This document shows, one piece after another, positions 52,761 through 62,422 of a DNA stretch of 64,000 bases. The translations under genes and the position numbers were made by a program. Position 1 is the first letter of the stretch. Each line of letters opens with the position of its first letter. This stretch comes from Chitinophaga sp. Cy-1792 (GTDB lineage Bacteria; Bacteroidota; Bacteroidia; Chitinophagales; Chitinophagaceae). The stretch lies in assembly GCF_011752935.1 (NCBI RefSeq), contig NZ_VWWO01000002.1:1922001-1986000 (forward strand), in the 5' to 3' direction. The notes beneath the pieces are model-generated. The model made no database searches. It was not told where the DNA came from and saw nothing but the letters and a program-made list of their open reading frames with translations.

Positions 52761-52849
52761 TTATCATTTTTAAAATGATTAAATATTGTGACGAAGTTTT
52801 TCTGAGGAAGATGGATCAGGTTGAAGACAGGGTTAATTTTTTTGCTACG

Positions 52850-52880
52850 CAAAGATAACACCTCTATCGGATTAAATAAA
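52850..52880 (-). promoter_or_regulatory. Promoter of the small secreted-protein gene
   Basis: Minus strand TTTA (52877-52880), 19-nt spacer, exact TATCTTTG (52850-52857). Leader about 80 nt. Confidence 0.5.
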
Positions 52881-52950
52881 TTTTATAGATATGTTTTTTG
52901 TTAAGCGTTAGTTAACGTCGCAGCCCGCTTTTCAGGAGCCTGCTAACTCA

Positions 52951-53304
52951 TTAAAAGACATCTTTTAAGTGAAATAGTTGCAGTGCTCCGCTATCGTTTT
53001 TTACAATAGCGATAATATCAAATCTTATCTCCCGGGGATGCAATTCATGGACCTCCAGGTAGCGGGTGGCAGCATCCCTGATATGTTGTTCTTTTTTGCG
53101 GTCTACCGCTTCCTCCGGATAACCGAAAAGGTCAGTACGTCGGGTCTTTACTTCAATGAAATAGATACAGGTATGACGCCGGGCTACAATATCCAGTTCG
53201 AGGCGGCCTGATTTCCAGTTACAATGCAGCACCTCACAATACTTTGCGACATAAGCCAGGGCGAGTGCCTCCCCCTGTTTGCCCAGTCGGACATGGTTAC
53301 TCAT
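52951..53304 (-). CDS. YraN-family protein (UPF0102, endonuclease-like)
   Basis: 117 residues, the normal size. The PD-(D/E)xK-like core is visible: GKQGEALALAYV near 8-19, the GRLELDIVARR strand near 33-43 and YFIEVKTRR near 48-56, giving the D...EVK arrangement. Members are suspected nucleases related to Holliday-junction resolvases; the function is unproven. Confidence 0.88.
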   Translation of the reverse strand: MSNHVRLGKQGEALALAYVAKYCEVLHCNWKSGRLELDIVARRHTCIYFIEVKTRRTDLFGYPEEAVDRKKEQHIRDAATRYLEVHELHPREIRFDIIAIVKNDSGALQLFHLKDVF

Positions 53305-53334
53305 AACAATGTTGATAAATGGGTTAGCAAATCA

Positions 53335-53365
53335 GTTGGTTATCAGTTGATATCTATTACTTTTG
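53335..53365 (+). promoter_or_regulatory. Promoter of manA
   Basis: GTTG (53335-53338), exactly 19 nt, then TACTTTTG (53358-53365): the best Bacteroidota consensus in the window. Start near 53372; leader about 33 nt. Confidence 0.75.
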
Positions 53366-53404
53366 CAGCGCAGTATGCAAATAATTTAAAACGAGTTATC
53401 CGAT

Positions 53405-54613
53405 ATGAAACTATTCAGACTGGACGGAAAAGTTCAACACTATGCCTGGGGCGGGTTTGAATACATCCCTGCGTTGCTGGGAATTCAACCCACTGATAAA
53501 CCAAGCGCTGAATACTGGATGGGTGCACATGAAAGCGCGCCTTCCGCCATCACAACTGCCAGCGGCCAGGTACCGCTGAATACACTCCTCCAGCAAGACC
53601 CCGCAAACCTCGTTGGCCAGGATGTCTGGAATACATTCGGACAATTACCTTACCTCTTCAAAATTCTGGATGTAAGAGAGATGCTTTCCATCCAGGTACA
53701 CCCTGACAAATCAGAAGCAGAGAAAGGTTTTGCACGTGAAAACGCAGCAGGTATCCCCTTAAATGCACCCAACAGAAATTATAAAGATGCCAACCATAAA
53801 CCTGAAATCATGGTGGCATTAAGTGAATTCTGGCTGCTGCACGGTTTCCTGCCGGAAGCGCAACTGAAACAGGTGCTGAAAGATACACCCGAGTTTACCT
53901 CACTGGTAAGTATATACGAAAATGAAGGTTATTATGGTTTGTACAAAACCGTAATGGAAATGCCGCAACAGCTGGTGAATACGCTGCTTCGCCCACTCAC
54001 CGACAGAGCGGTTCCTTTATACAAGGAAAATAAACTCTCCAAGAGCGATCCGGCGTTCTGGGCTGCCCGCGCAGTTTTGAACGACCCTGCATCTGCTGAT
54101 AAAATTGACAGAGGTATCTTCTCTATCTACTTCTTCAACATCATGCATGTACATCCGGGACAGGCAGTATTCCAGGATGCCGGCATCCCGCATGCTTACC
54201 TGGAAGGCCAGAACGTAGAGCTGATGGCGAATTCAGACAATGTACTCCGCGGCGGACTCACACCGAAACACATCGATGTGGAAGAGCTGCTGAAGCATAC
54301 CCGCTTTGAAGCAGTACATCCGCATATTATTAACGGTGATGTCATCGCAGGTGGACTGGAAACAATCTATCCTACGCCCGCACCGGATTTCGTGGTAAGC
54401 AGTATTACTGTTAAAGCAGGTCAGACCTACCAACACACCGCTGCCGCTCCTGAAATTCTGATTGTGATGAATGGGGAATGTGAAGTGAAAGGAGAAGCAA
54501 CCACATTGGCTTTACATAAGGGCCAGTGCCTGTTTGCCGCTTATGGCGCCAATTATCAGGTTACCACTGATAGCGAAGTTGCTATCTATAAAGCAACGGT
54601 TCCTGTTAAATAA
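53405..54613 (+). CDS. manA: Mannose-6-phosphate isomerase, class I
   Basis: 402 residues, full length. It interconverts mannose 6-phosphate and fructose 6-phosphate. The class-I cupin pattern is clear: QHYAWGGFEYIPALLG near 11-26, KILDVREMLSIQVHPDKSEAE near 88-108 (zinc-binding His and Glu), FVSPGQ-like HPGQAVFQDAGIPHAYLEG near 245-263 and VLRGGLTPKHID near 277-288. The promoter is at 53335-53365; a branched hairpin structure follows the stop. Confidence 0.95.
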   Translation: MKLFRLDGKVQHYAWGGFEYIPALLGIQPTDKPSAEYWMGAHESAPSAITTASGQVPLNTLLQQDPANLVGQDVWNTFGQLPYLFKILDVREMLSIQVHPDKSEAEKGFARENAAGIPLNAPNRNYKDANHKPEIMVALSEFWLLHGFLPEAQLKQVLKDTPEFTSLVSIYENEGYYGLYKTVMEMPQQLVNTLLRPLTDRAVPLYKENKLSKSDPAFWAARAVLNDPASADKIDRGIFSIYFFNIMHVHPGQAVFQDAGIPHAYLEGQNVELMANSDNVLRGGLTPKHIDVEELLKHTRFEAVHPHIINGDVIAGGLETIYPTPAPDFVVSSITVKAGQTYQHTAAAPEILIVMNGECEVKGEATTLALHKGQCLFAAYGANYQVTTDSEVAIYKATVPVK

Positions 54614-54626
54614 TTATATCCGGAAT

Positions 54627-54739
54627 AACGAGGATGTTTTATCAATAATACTATCTGTGTTTGATATACAGCTGATCTCTACGTTATAGAGACGGTGGGC
54701 TATCGCCAGATAAACTATTACTGAGGAGACATCCTCGTT
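54627..54739. terminator. Large branched inverted-repeat structure after manA
   Basis: Outer 11-bp arms AACGAGGATGT (54627-54637) and ACATCCTCGTT (54729-54739). Inside, ATAATACTATCTG pairs largely with CAGATAAACTATTA, and smaller stems CTGT/ACAG and TCTCTA/TAGAGA sit in the centre. It lies between manA and the convergent MDR gene, so it may end transcription or be an independent structured element. Confidence 0.5.
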
Positions 54740-54746
54740 TATTTTA

Positions 54747-55700
54747 TTAAGATGCTATCTGTATAACTGTTTTCCCTTTACCTCTTCCGTGACGGCTTTG
54801 CTGAATTGCCTCCGGTACCTGTGACAGTGTGATTTTTGTTTCTACCGGAATCGTCAGGTCTCCACTATCTATTAACGCTGTCAGCTGGTCCATGGAAGCC
54901 GCAGAACCTTTTGTTTCGAAATTACCACCATGCAAACCTTTTGATTTTATTTCTTCCTCATTAGCTACAAATACCGTCGTAAGTGCGCCACCACCGGGTT
55001 TCAGCAGTCCCAGGTTTTTACTGAAGCCAGCAGCCTGACTAACCAGGTCTATTATTCCATGGATACCTTCCGGATATAATGTTTGTATTTGTTCGTATAT
55101 AGGTGCTTCTTCATAGTTGATGGATTTACTGGCGCCCAGGCGCTTCATACGTACGGCACCTTCTGCGCTGGAAACAGTGGCAATCACCTGGATACCTTTC
55201 GCTGCCGCCATCTGTGTGGCAAAAGAACCAACCCCACCGGTAGCACCATTGATCAGCAATAAATCACCCTGTTTCAGCTGTAGTTTTTCCAGCAGCTGCA
55301 AAGCTGTCATGCCGGCAGTAGGCACGGCCGCAGCGGCTACTGCATCAATGGATTCCGGGGCTTTGGTAATCCCTGCCTTCTCCGGCACCACGATGTATTC
55401 AGCAAAGGCGCCTTCACCTATTGGCACATGAATAAACTGACCATATACGCGATCCCCTGCCTTGAAGCGGGTAACACCTTCTCCTACTTCCTGCACCACA
55501 CCGGCACCATCTACACCAATAATCATCGGAAACTGATGGCGCATCGCCCCATCCAATATACCGTCGATCATCTTCCAGTCAAAAGGGTTCAGGCCAGCGG
55601 CCTGCATCTTTACAATCATTGCTCCCGGCCTGACACCAGGTTTCGGTAAATCCATCAGCTGTGGGGTTTCTTTGAAGGCATTTATCGCTATTGCTTTCAT
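54747..55700 (-). CDS. NADP-dependent quinone-type MDR oxidoreductase
   Basis: 317 residues, zinc-free MDR group. Seen: AAGLNPFDWKMIDG near 34-47, GVDGAGVVQEVGEGVTRFKAG near 63-83 and the Rossmann turn LINGATGGVGSFATQMAAAKG near 148-168. Related enzymes reduce quinones or enones using NADPH; no operon partner is present. Confidence 0.88.
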   Translation of the reverse strand: MKAIAINAFKETPQLMDLPKPGVRPGAMIVKMQAAGLNPFDWKMIDGILDGAMRHQFPMIIGVDGAGVVQEVGEGVTRFKAGDRVYGQFIHVPIGEGAFAEYIVVPEKAGITKAPESIDAVAAAAVPTAGMTALQLLEKLQLKQGDLLLINGATGGVGSFATQMAAAKGIQVIATVSSAEGAVRMKRLGASKSINYEEAPIYEQIQTLYPEGIHGIIDLVSQAAGFSKNLGLLKPGGGALTTVFVANEEEIKSKGLHGGNFETKGSAASMDQLTALIDSGDLTIPVETKITLSQVPEAIQQSRHGRGKGKTVIQIAS

Positions 55701-55758
55701 AATAATCGGGTTTAGATCTTTTTATGGAGGTAACTGTATGCATTAAATTTAGTGAATA

Positions 55759-58185
55759 TTACTCACTGTCGCCGCGGCCCATTTTTATTTTCACCTTTCC
55801 ATCAGGCCCATCCACAGCATGCAGGTGCAGAATAATGCCTTTACGGCTTCTACGCAGGCGCTCCGCCTTATCCGTAACGGCAGAGTCTTTCGCGGGATTT
55901 CTTAATGGGACATCCAGCTGGAGATTAGTTCCGCCACCGATACCATATATGCCCTGCATATCTATATTCAATGCACTCGATGCAATGCGCATGGGTGGAA
56001 TGATAATCTTACCATTCTGTACCTGGAAATTATTACTGAGGCTTTCAAATGTAATACTGTCCAGCCTCCTGCGCTTGAACAGAAAATCTCCTATATCTAC
56101 CAGTGGCTGAAAATCCAGCAGGGCGCCACGTTTCATGCTGAAGTTTATATTCCCGTTCAGTGTTTTGTTGATCATAGTACCGTTATCAAGGATGTTTCCC
56201 CTGATATTGGTTTTAGCAGTGGCTATTCCACGTATATTCTTCGACGTTAGTCCCTTCATTCCGAAGTTATCAAACGCATAAAACAGCTGGGAGATATTGA
56301 CATTTACGAAACTGGCTGCCAGATCGAAATAGTTGTTTACACTTACCTGGTGCACTTTCCCCTTTACGGAAAGTGTTCCGCCGGCATGTTGAAGGGAAAT
56401 CTGGTTCAACAGAATATCCGATGCTGTCAGCGCCACTACTGCCTTTACATTATCTGCCGTAAAATGCCGGAATACCGTTTTGTTCAGCTGCACATTCATG
56501 TTAACGTTACTTGCTGCGAGCACATTGTCCAGCTGTTTTGCCACTCTCCCCATTTTCGCTTTGCGGCGTGCATTGGCAACCGCTTTGCTTTGTTGCCTGG
56601 GCATCAGGAAGGACTTGAACTCGTTCAGATCTACCATCGGACTCTGAATATTCCAGTCGAGCACAATCTTATCGGGCGCCGTGAAATAGAAGCCCAGCAC
56701 ATTTTTCATCTTACCATCCATGGTCAGACTGCTACTTTGTGTTTGCAGTTTGATATTTTCCAGTAGCAGGTCTTCTCCTGTAAAGCGAAGCATCGCATTA
56801 CAGTTCTTAAATTTAAGGTCCCTGGGAGTATAGGTAAAAGCTGCGTTGGTAACCTGTACCGTGCCTATCAGTGCTGATGGCGTAGGATCGTCTTTCATCA
56901 ATGGGCCGGTATAATTCAGGTCGGCGACGGCGTTACCACTGGAGAATGCCAGCGGCAAAGGGTCGTCATTTTCATTGAGATTGACCAGCGGGAAAGAAGA
57001 TTGGAAATGCCCACGCAGCAAAGGTTTTTTCAGGTTAACGACCCTGATGGTATCTGCTTTTACCGGCACAGAGCCAAACAAGGCAGAGAGGTTGAAGATA
57101 TTTACTGCGGAGTTCTCGTCTGTATAGCCAGCGCCAGTGATCACTTCATTGTTGAAACGACCGGAAAAGCTACAGGCACTCCATTGGCCAAGACCACTGT
57201 TTAATACGTTGCTGGTAGTTTTCCAGGTAACGACTACGTGTGGCGTATCCCGGTATTGCATATGCCCCACCAGGTTAGCCTCTGCGTCCAGTGGCTTCTG
57301 GAGGTCAATGGTATTCAGCTTCCCCGAGATATTGGGCGGCAGCCAGGAGGCGGCTTCTTTCAATAATACCTGGTTGGCAATTATTTTCAGCTGGAAGGCA
57401 TGTGGCTTTGTGGCGAATACAAACTGACCACCGATCATTACCGGCTTATTATCTATTTTAATAGGCTGCTGCGGTACTTCCAGGACTTTCGTTTTCCTGT
57501 TAAATGAAACATGCAGGGGCAGGTTCATTTCTTTATCTTTCAGGTAGCTACCTTTCTGTGTATTAAATTCAAAATGCCGGGAAAAGAGGTGCGCAAATAT
57601 GCTGATATCCATGTTATCACCAACTGTTTTGACATGTCCCGCCATTTCGCGTATCAGAAGTTCGAACAGTTTTTGTTTCTGGTGATTTTCTATAGAGAAG
57701 AGGATGTTGGAGAATACCAGCGTTCCGATATCCGTTGCCCTGGCGGGTTTCTTTTTAGTGCCGGCAGGTTCCTGGAAAATACTGGTATTCGTATAGCCGG
57801 TGGAGTCAGTAAACAGAAAGACCTCACCATCTTTGAGCGTTATCTCTTTAATGTCGGCATGTTTACGCAGCAGCGACCAGCTATTGAGCCGGATGTAAAT
57901 GTATTTTACATTCAGCAGGGGTTTATGATGTATGGGGTACAGGCTGTCTACCAGCTGTACATCTTTCAGGGCTAGTGACACATTGGGGAATCCTGAAAAA
58001 ATGGAGGGCTCTACGTCACCTATATGCAATGTTCCATTTATCCGGCCGTCGATTTTCTCTGTAATCTGCTTGAGCAAATCTGCTTTGTTGGCCTTGATAT
58101 ACCATGCAAGCCCCAACAGCAATAAAGTCCCTAATGCTACTATCGATCCTGCTACAATAAGTGTAATCCTTAGCCATTTGCGCAT
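55759..58185 (-). CDS. AsmA-family envelope protein
   Basis: 808 residues. One N-terminal membrane helix (ITLIVAGSIVALGTLLLLGLAWYIKA, about 7-32) is followed by a long periplasmic part with repeated beta segments and the AsmA-type opening GRINGTLHIGDVEPSIFSGFPNVSLALKDVQLVD near 47-80. The C-terminal region (GALLDFQPLVDIGDFLFKRR) matches the AsmA-like C-terminal domain. Such proteins are thought to help move phospholipids to the outer membrane. The 11-bp inverted repeat at 58201-58243 precedes its start. Confidence 0.85.
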   Translation of the reverse strand: MRKWLRITLIVAGSIVALGTLLLLGLAWYIKANKADLLKQITEKIDGRINGTLHIGDVEPSIFSGFPNVSLALKDVQLVDSLYPIHHKPLLNVKYIYIRLNSWSLLRKHADIKEITLKDGEVFLFTDSTGYTNTSIFQEPAGTKKKPARATDIGTLVFSNILFSIENHQKQKLFELLIREMAGHVKTVGDNMDISIFAHLFSRHFEFNTQKGSYLKDKEMNLPLHVSFNRKTKVLEVPQQPIKIDNKPVMIGGQFVFATKPHAFQLKIIANQVLLKEAASWLPPNISGKLNTIDLQKPLDAEANLVGHMQYRDTPHVVVTWKTTSNVLNSGLGQWSACSFSGRFNNEVITGAGYTDENSAVNIFNLSALFGSVPVKADTIRVVNLKKPLLRGHFQSSFPLVNLNENDDPLPLAFSSGNAVADLNYTGPLMKDDPTPSALIGTVQVTNAAFTYTPRDLKFKNCNAMLRFTGEDLLLENIKLQTQSSSLTMDGKMKNVLGFYFTAPDKIVLDWNIQSPMVDLNEFKSFLMPRQQSKAVANARRKAKMGRVAKQLDNVLAASNVNMNVQLNKTVFRHFTADNVKAVVALTASDILLNQISLQHAGGTLSVKGKVHQVSVNNYFDLAASFVNVNISQLFYAFDNFGMKGLTSKNIRGIATAKTNIRGNILDNGTMINKTLNGNINFSMKRGALLDFQPLVDIGDFLFKRRRLDSITFESLSNNFQVQNGKIIIPPMRIASSALNIDMQGIYGIGGGTNLQLDVPLRNPAKDSAVTDKAERLRRSRKGIILHLHAVDGPDGKVKIKMGRGDSE

Positions 58186-58200
58186 CTGATCTTAATGGTT

Positions 58201-58243
58201 TATTGGTTAAAACAGATAACAGGTACGGGATGTTTAACCAATA
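58201..58243. promoter_or_regulatory. 11-bp inverted repeat upstream of the AsmA-like gene
   Basis: TATTGGTTAAA (58201-58211) and TTTAACCAATA (58233-58243), perfect, 21-nt spacer, between the thioredoxin stop and the AsmA-like start. A hairpin or an operator; no T-run follows on the minus strand. Confidence 0.4.
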
Positions 58244-58248
58244 TAGCA

Positions 58249-58788
58249 TTAATTGTGCCGGGCGATCTCCCCGAATCTCTTTTCTATTGCAGTAAGTTCG
58301 TCTGCAGTCATATGGGAAGAGGCTTTCAATATCTCCAGGAACTGCGCTATTTCTGCCGGCTCTGCAGGACAACCAATATTATGCAATGCCCCATCTGTGC
58401 CTTTCATACGGCTATCTGCCAACAGTTTGCCGTCCGGCTGGAAAACAAGCCAGAAAGGAATACCTTCCTTATCACCGTTGTATTTTGTCAGCAGCTCCAT
58501 GCCACCGGGATTTTCCGTGTTTTTCTTCTCTGCGGCTTCCTTTACAGTAATATGGCGGATCACATAATTCTTTTCGAAGGCTGGTTTGCAGGCTGCATCA
58601 TTCATGGCCGTATCCATTTTATGGCACCAGCCGCACCAGGAGGCGTGGAATATAATAAAGACGTTCTTGTGCTCTTTGGCAGCCAGGGCGCTGGCTTCTT
58701 TCAGGACCTTATCTGCCGGCACTGCATGCTGGCTGTAACCTGCATAGGTCAGCAGCAATAATATTACACTGATAAATAGTTTTTTCAT
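58249..58788 (-). CDS. Thioredoxin-family protein, secreted
   Basis: 179 residues with a signal peptide (MKKLFISVILLLLTYAGYSQ). The active site is HASWCGWCHKMD near 46-57 (WCGWC, a DsbD/thioredoxin-like disulfide variant), and GIPFWLVFQPDGKLL near 109-123 carries the cis-Pro. It likely reduces or isomerises disulfides in the periplasm. A longer frame starts at 58872, but that lies inside the lepA terminator (58864-58893), so ATG 58788 is correct; a -7 element lies at 58804-58811. Confidence 0.9.
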   Translation of the reverse strand: MKKLFISVILLLLTYAGYSQHAVPADKVLKEASALAAKEHKNVFIIFHASWCGWCHKMDTAMNDAACKPAFEKNYVIRHITVKEAAEKKNTENPGGMELLTKYNGDKEGIPFWLVFQPDGKLLADSRMKGTDGALHNIGCPAEPAEIAQFLEILKASSHMTADELTAIEKRFGEIARHN

Positions 58789-58803
58789 GATAGCGGGTTT
58801 TAC

Positions 58804-58811
58804 CAAATATA
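58804..58811 (-). promoter_or_regulatory. -7 element of the thioredoxin gene
   Basis: Minus-strand TATATTTG, exact TAnnTTTG; start near 58797. It allows separate expression after the lepA terminator. Confidence 0.4.
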
Positions 58812-58863
58812 CAGAAAAAAGATCCCTTCCGTTTTTCCTGGTGGCGGTACCGGATAAAAACAG

Positions 58864-58893
58864 AACAGCCATCTCTTTGCAGAGATGGCTGTT
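58864..58893. terminator. Terminator after lepA
   Basis: 13-bp perfect stem (58864-58876 with 58881-58893), TTGC loop, 25 bp 3' of the lepA stop. Confidence 0.88.
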
Positions 58894-58917
58894 TACAAAT
58901 ATAGTGCAGGCGTACTG

Positions 58918-60717
58918 TTAATCGTTCAGTTTCAGTACTGCCAGGAATGCCTCCTGTGGTACTTCTACGTTACCGATCTGGCGCATACGTTTTTTACCTT
59001 CTTTCTGTTTCTCGAGAAGCTTACGTTTACGGGAGATATCACCACCATAACATTTCGCCGTCACATCTTTACGCATTGCGGAGATGTTTTCACGGGCAAT
59101 AAATTTAGCACCGATAGCAGCCTGGATAGCAATCAGGAATTGCTGGCGAGGCAACAGATCTTTCAGTTTTTCGCAGAGCTTACGACCGAAATCCTGCGCG
59201 CGGCTACGGTGAATCAGTGCGCTCAATGCATCCACTTTATCACCATTCAACAGGATATCCATTTTCACGATATCGCTTTCGCGGAATCCGATTGGTGAGT
59301 AATCGAAGGAAGCATAACCACGGGTCTGGCTTTTCAGTTTATCGTAGAAATCGAATACGATCTCTGTCAGCGGCAATTCAAACATCAGCTCCACGCGGGT
59401 AGTGGTCAGGTAGCTCTGGTTGAGCAACAAACCACGTTTGCCCAGACAAAGAGTCATGATGTTACCGATATAATCAGGCTTGGTGATGATCTGTGCACGG
59501 ATCCACGGCTCTTCAATGCGTGACATCTTTGTAGGGTCAGGCATTTCAGAAGGGTTATTTACGATAATCTTTTTAGTGGTATCCTTGGTATCGTAGGCGA
59601 TGAATCCTACGTTGGGTACGGTAGTAATAACAGACTGATTGAACTCACGTTCCAGACGTTCCTGGATGATTTCCATGTGCAGCATTCCAAGGAATCCGCA
59701 ACGGAAACCGAAGCCGAGGGCCTGGGAAGTTTCCAGTTCATAGGTCAGGGAGGCATCATTGAGCTGGAGTTTATCCATACAATCACGCAGCTCCTCGAAA
59801 TCTTCCGTTACAACCGGGAAGATACCGGCAAATACCATTGGTTTCACTTCCTGGAAACCTTTAATACCTTCCTGGCAAGGGTTGCTGGCAAGGGTGATGG
59901 TATCACCTACCTTAACCTCTTTGGCGTTCTTGATACCTGTAATGATGTAGCCTACGTCGCCGCAATGTACTTCACTCTTAGGTTCCAGCCCCAATTTCAG
60001 TATACCAACCTCATCCGCTTCATATTCTTCACCGGTATTGACAAACTGAATTTTGTCCCCTTTTTTGATAGTACCGTTGTATACACGGAAGTAAGCGATG
60101 ATACCGCGGAAAGAGTTGAAAACAGAATCAAATATCAGTGCCTGAAGCGGCGCCTGAGGATCACCTTTTGGCGCTGGAATGCGGGTAACAATCGCTTCCA
60201 GGATTTCTTCGATACCGATGCCGGTTTTACCGGAAGCCAGCAGGATATCTTCATCTTTCACACCGATCAGCTCGATAATCTGGTCTTTTACTTCCTCGAT
60301 CATAGCACCGGGCATATCAATTTTGTTGATTACCGGGATGATTTCGAGGTCGTTCTCCAGTGCCAGGTAGAGGTTGGAGATAGTTTGTGCCTGGATACCC
60401 TGTGCAGCATCTACTAGCAGCAATGCACCTTCACAGGCTGCCAGTGCACGGGACACTTCGTAGGAAAAGTCTACGTGGCCAGGGGTATCAATCAGATTGA
60501 AAACATATTTATCACCGTTTTTGGCGGTATAGTTCATTTGAATTGCATGGCTCTTGATGGTTATCCCTTTCTCACGTTCCAGGTCCATGTCGTCCAGCAC
60601 CTGTGCCTGCATGTCGCGATCAGAAATAGTTTTGGTGTGCTCCAACAAGCGGTCAGCCAGGGTACTCTTACCGTGGTCAATATGGGCAATAATACAGAAA
60701 TTGCGAATATTCTTCAT
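58918..60717 (-). CDS. lepA: Elongation factor 4 (LepA) GTPase
   Basis: 599 residues, exactly the family size. GTPase motifs: G1 AHIDHGKST near 10-18, G3 DTPGH near 78-82 and G4 NKID near 132-135. The C-terminal domain typical of LepA is intact ([44 protein letters not shown]). It back-translocates stalled ribosomes. A -7 element (TACCTTTG) lies at 60773-60780. Confidence 0.97.
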   Translation of the reverse strand: MKNIRNFCIIAHIDHGKSTLADRLLEHTKTISDRDMQAQVLDDMDLEREKGITIKSHAIQMNYTAKNGDKYVFNLIDTPGHVDFSYEVSRALAACEGALLLVDAAQGIQAQTISNLYLALENDLEIIPVINKIDMPGAMIEEVKDQIIELIGVKDEDILLASGKTGIGIEEILEAIVTRIPAPKGDPQAPLQALIFDSVFNSFRGIIAYFRVYNGTIKKGDKIQFVNTGEEYEADEVGILKLGLEPKSEVHCGDVGYIITGIKNAKEVKVGDTITLASNPCQEGIKGFQEVKPMVFAGIFPVVTEDFEELRDCMDKLQLNDASLTYELETSQALGFGFRCGFLGMLHMEIIQERLEREFNQSVITTVPNVGFIAYDTKDTTKKIIVNNPSEMPDPTKMSRIEEPWIRAQIITKPDYIGNIMTLCLGKRGLLLNQSYLTTTRVELMFELPLTEIVFDFYDKLKSQTRGYASFDYSPIGFRESDIVKMDILLNGDKVDALSALIHRSRAQDFGRKLCEKLKDLLPRQQFLIAIQAAIGAKFIARENISAMRKDVTAKCYGGDISRKRKLLEKQKEGKKRMRQIGNVEVPQEAFLAVLKLND

Positions 60718-60772
60718 ATGATAATTTACTGGTCCAATGGTGATCCTGACAGGGACCGGCCATTTCAGCCCG

Positions 60773-60780
60773 CAAAGGTA
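60773..60780 (-). promoter_or_regulatory. -7 element of lepA
   Basis: Minus-strand TACCTTTG followed by C, exact consensus; start near 60766, leader about 48 nt. Confidence 0.5.
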
Positions 60781-60871
60781 TTAAAATAAGTTGGTTTATT
60801 TGGTGAATGATTAATTTATCTGCACCTTAGTAAAACAACGATTATTTCATCATCATTAAAAAGGATTCTCC

Positions 60872-61129
60872 ATGGAACTCACACAACAATTTGAGACTGC
60901 GGTTGCTGAAAGCAAAACCTTATCTGAAAAGCCTTCCAATGAAATTCTGCTGCAGCTGTATTCTCTTTACAAACAGGCAACAGAAGGTGATGTAACCGGA
61001 GAAGGCCCTTCCAATCCTTTTGACTTTGTGGCAAAAGCGAAGCACAATGCCTGGGAAGAACTAAAAGGAAAGTCTAAGGAAGATGCCATGAAAGAATACG
61101 TTGCATTAGTGCAGCGATTAAAAGGATAA
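60872..61129 (+). CDS. Acyl-CoA-binding protein
   Basis: 85 residues, the classic ACBP size. The four-helix fold shows LLQLYSLYKQATEGDV near 27-42 and the FDFVAKAKHNAWEELKGKSKEDAMKEYV pattern near 49-76, with Tyr and Lys residues that hold the CoA and the acyl chain. It buffers long-chain acyl-CoA. ACBP is usual in eukaryotes but is also common in Bacteroidota. Confidence 0.92.
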   Translation: MELTQQFETAVAESKTLSEKPSNEILLQLYSLYKQATEGDVTGEGPSNPFDFVAKAKHNAWEELKGKSKEDAMKEYVALVQRLKG

Positions 61130-61147
61130 TTGATTTAATTTTGAAGT

Positions 61148-62389
61148 ATGATACCCACAAATACAATGACTGAAAGAACTCAACATTTTCTGGAACTGGA
61201 AGAACAGTATGGCGCACATAACTACCACCCGCTCCCGGTTGTACTGGATCGCGGTGAAGGTGTATTTTTGTGGGATGTTGACGGTAAAAGATATTACGAT
61301 TTTTTATCAGGGTACTCCGCTGTAAACCAGGGGCACTGCCATCCTGAAATTATTGCCACGCTCATAGAGCAGGCCGGCAAACTTACTTTGACCTCCCGTG
61401 CATTTCACAGCGATCTGCTGGGAGAATATGCACAGTATATCACTTCCTATTTTGGATACGACAAGGTATTGCCGATGAATACCGGCGTAGAAGCCGTGGA
61501 GACAGCCCTGAAACTCTGTCGCCGCTGGGGCTACCAGGTAAAGGGCATACCTGAAGATAAAGCGAAAATCATCGTGTGCAGCCATAACTTCCATGGCCGT
61601 ACGCTGAATGTAATCTCTTTCAGCACAGACCCCGATGCACGCAAAAACTTCGGCCCTTACATGCCGGGTTATGAAATCATTGCCTTCAATAACCTGACTG
61701 CACTGGAACAGGCATTGCTGGACAAAAACGTAGCTGGTTTCATGGTAGAACCTATCCAGGGAGAAGCCGGCGTAGTAGTACCGGACGAAGGATATCTTGC
61801 ACAGGCTTATCAGCTGTGTAAAGATGCCAATGTGCTGTTTATCGCCGACGAAATCCAGACCGGCCTGGCCCGGACAGGTAAAATGCTGGCCTGCGACCAT
61901 GAAAATGTGCGCCCGGATATCCTGATCCTCGGGAAAGCATTATCCGGCGGTACCTTACCGGTAAGTGCAGTACTGGCCGACGATGAGATCATGCTCACCA
62001 TCAAACCAGGCGAACATGGCTCTACCTATGGCGGTAACCCACTGGCATGTAAAGTAGCCATCAAGGCACTCGAGGTATTAAAAACCGGTAAAATGGCGGA
62101 GAACGCCACTGCTATGGGTGAACTGCTCAGGAAAGGTTTACTGGGTTTACAATCTCCTTATATAACTACTGTACGCGGAAAAGGCCTCCTGAACGCTATC
62201 GTTGTAAAACACAGCGATCCGGAAGCAGCCTGGGACCTCTGTCTGACACTGAAAGACAACGGACTGTTAGCCAAACCAACACATGGCGATAAAATCCGTT
62301 TCGCTCCCCCACTGACCATTACAGCTGATCAGATCATCGACTGTGTAAGCATTATTCAGCGCAGCCTGGAAACCACTTTCCACCGCTAG
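61148..62389 (+). CDS. rocD: Ornithine aminotransferase
   Basis: 413 residues, class-III PLP aminotransferase. GQCHP-like NQGHCHPEI near 60-68, [17 protein letters not shown] near 116-132, [13 protein letters not shown] near 150-162, [21 protein letters not shown] and the PLP lysine in [10 protein letters not shown] near 260-269. It converts ornithine to glutamate semialdehyde and links arginine, proline and glutamate metabolism. A second in-frame ATG at 61166 (MTERTQHF) could be the true start. Confidence 0.94.
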   Translation: MIPTNTMTERTQHFLELEEQYGAHNYHPLPVVLDRGEGVFLWDVDGKRYYDFLSGYSAVNQGHCHPEIIATLIEQAGKLTLTSRAFHSDLLGEYAQYITSYFGYDKVLPMNTGVEAVETALKLCRRWGYQVKGIPEDKAKIIVCSHNFHGRTLNVISFSTDPDARKNFGPYMPGYEIIAFNNLTALEQALLDKNVAGFMVEPIQGEAGVVVPDEGYLAQAYQLCKDANVLFIADEIQTGLARTGKMLACDHENVRPDILILGKALSGGTLPVSAVLADDEIMLTIKPGEHGSTYGGNPLACKVAIKALEVLKTGKMAENATAMGELLRKGLLGLQSPYITTVRGKGLLNAIVVKHSDPEAAWDLCLTLKDNGLLAKPTHGDKIRFAPPLTITADQIIDCVSIIQRSLETTFHR

Positions 62390-62422
62390 TGCCACATTAT
62401 AAACTGTAAAAGAAAATTTCCC

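Noticed and set aside
59677..60417. 246-codon frame antisense to lepA
   Set aside because: It overlaps a strongly conserved gene; no independent support.
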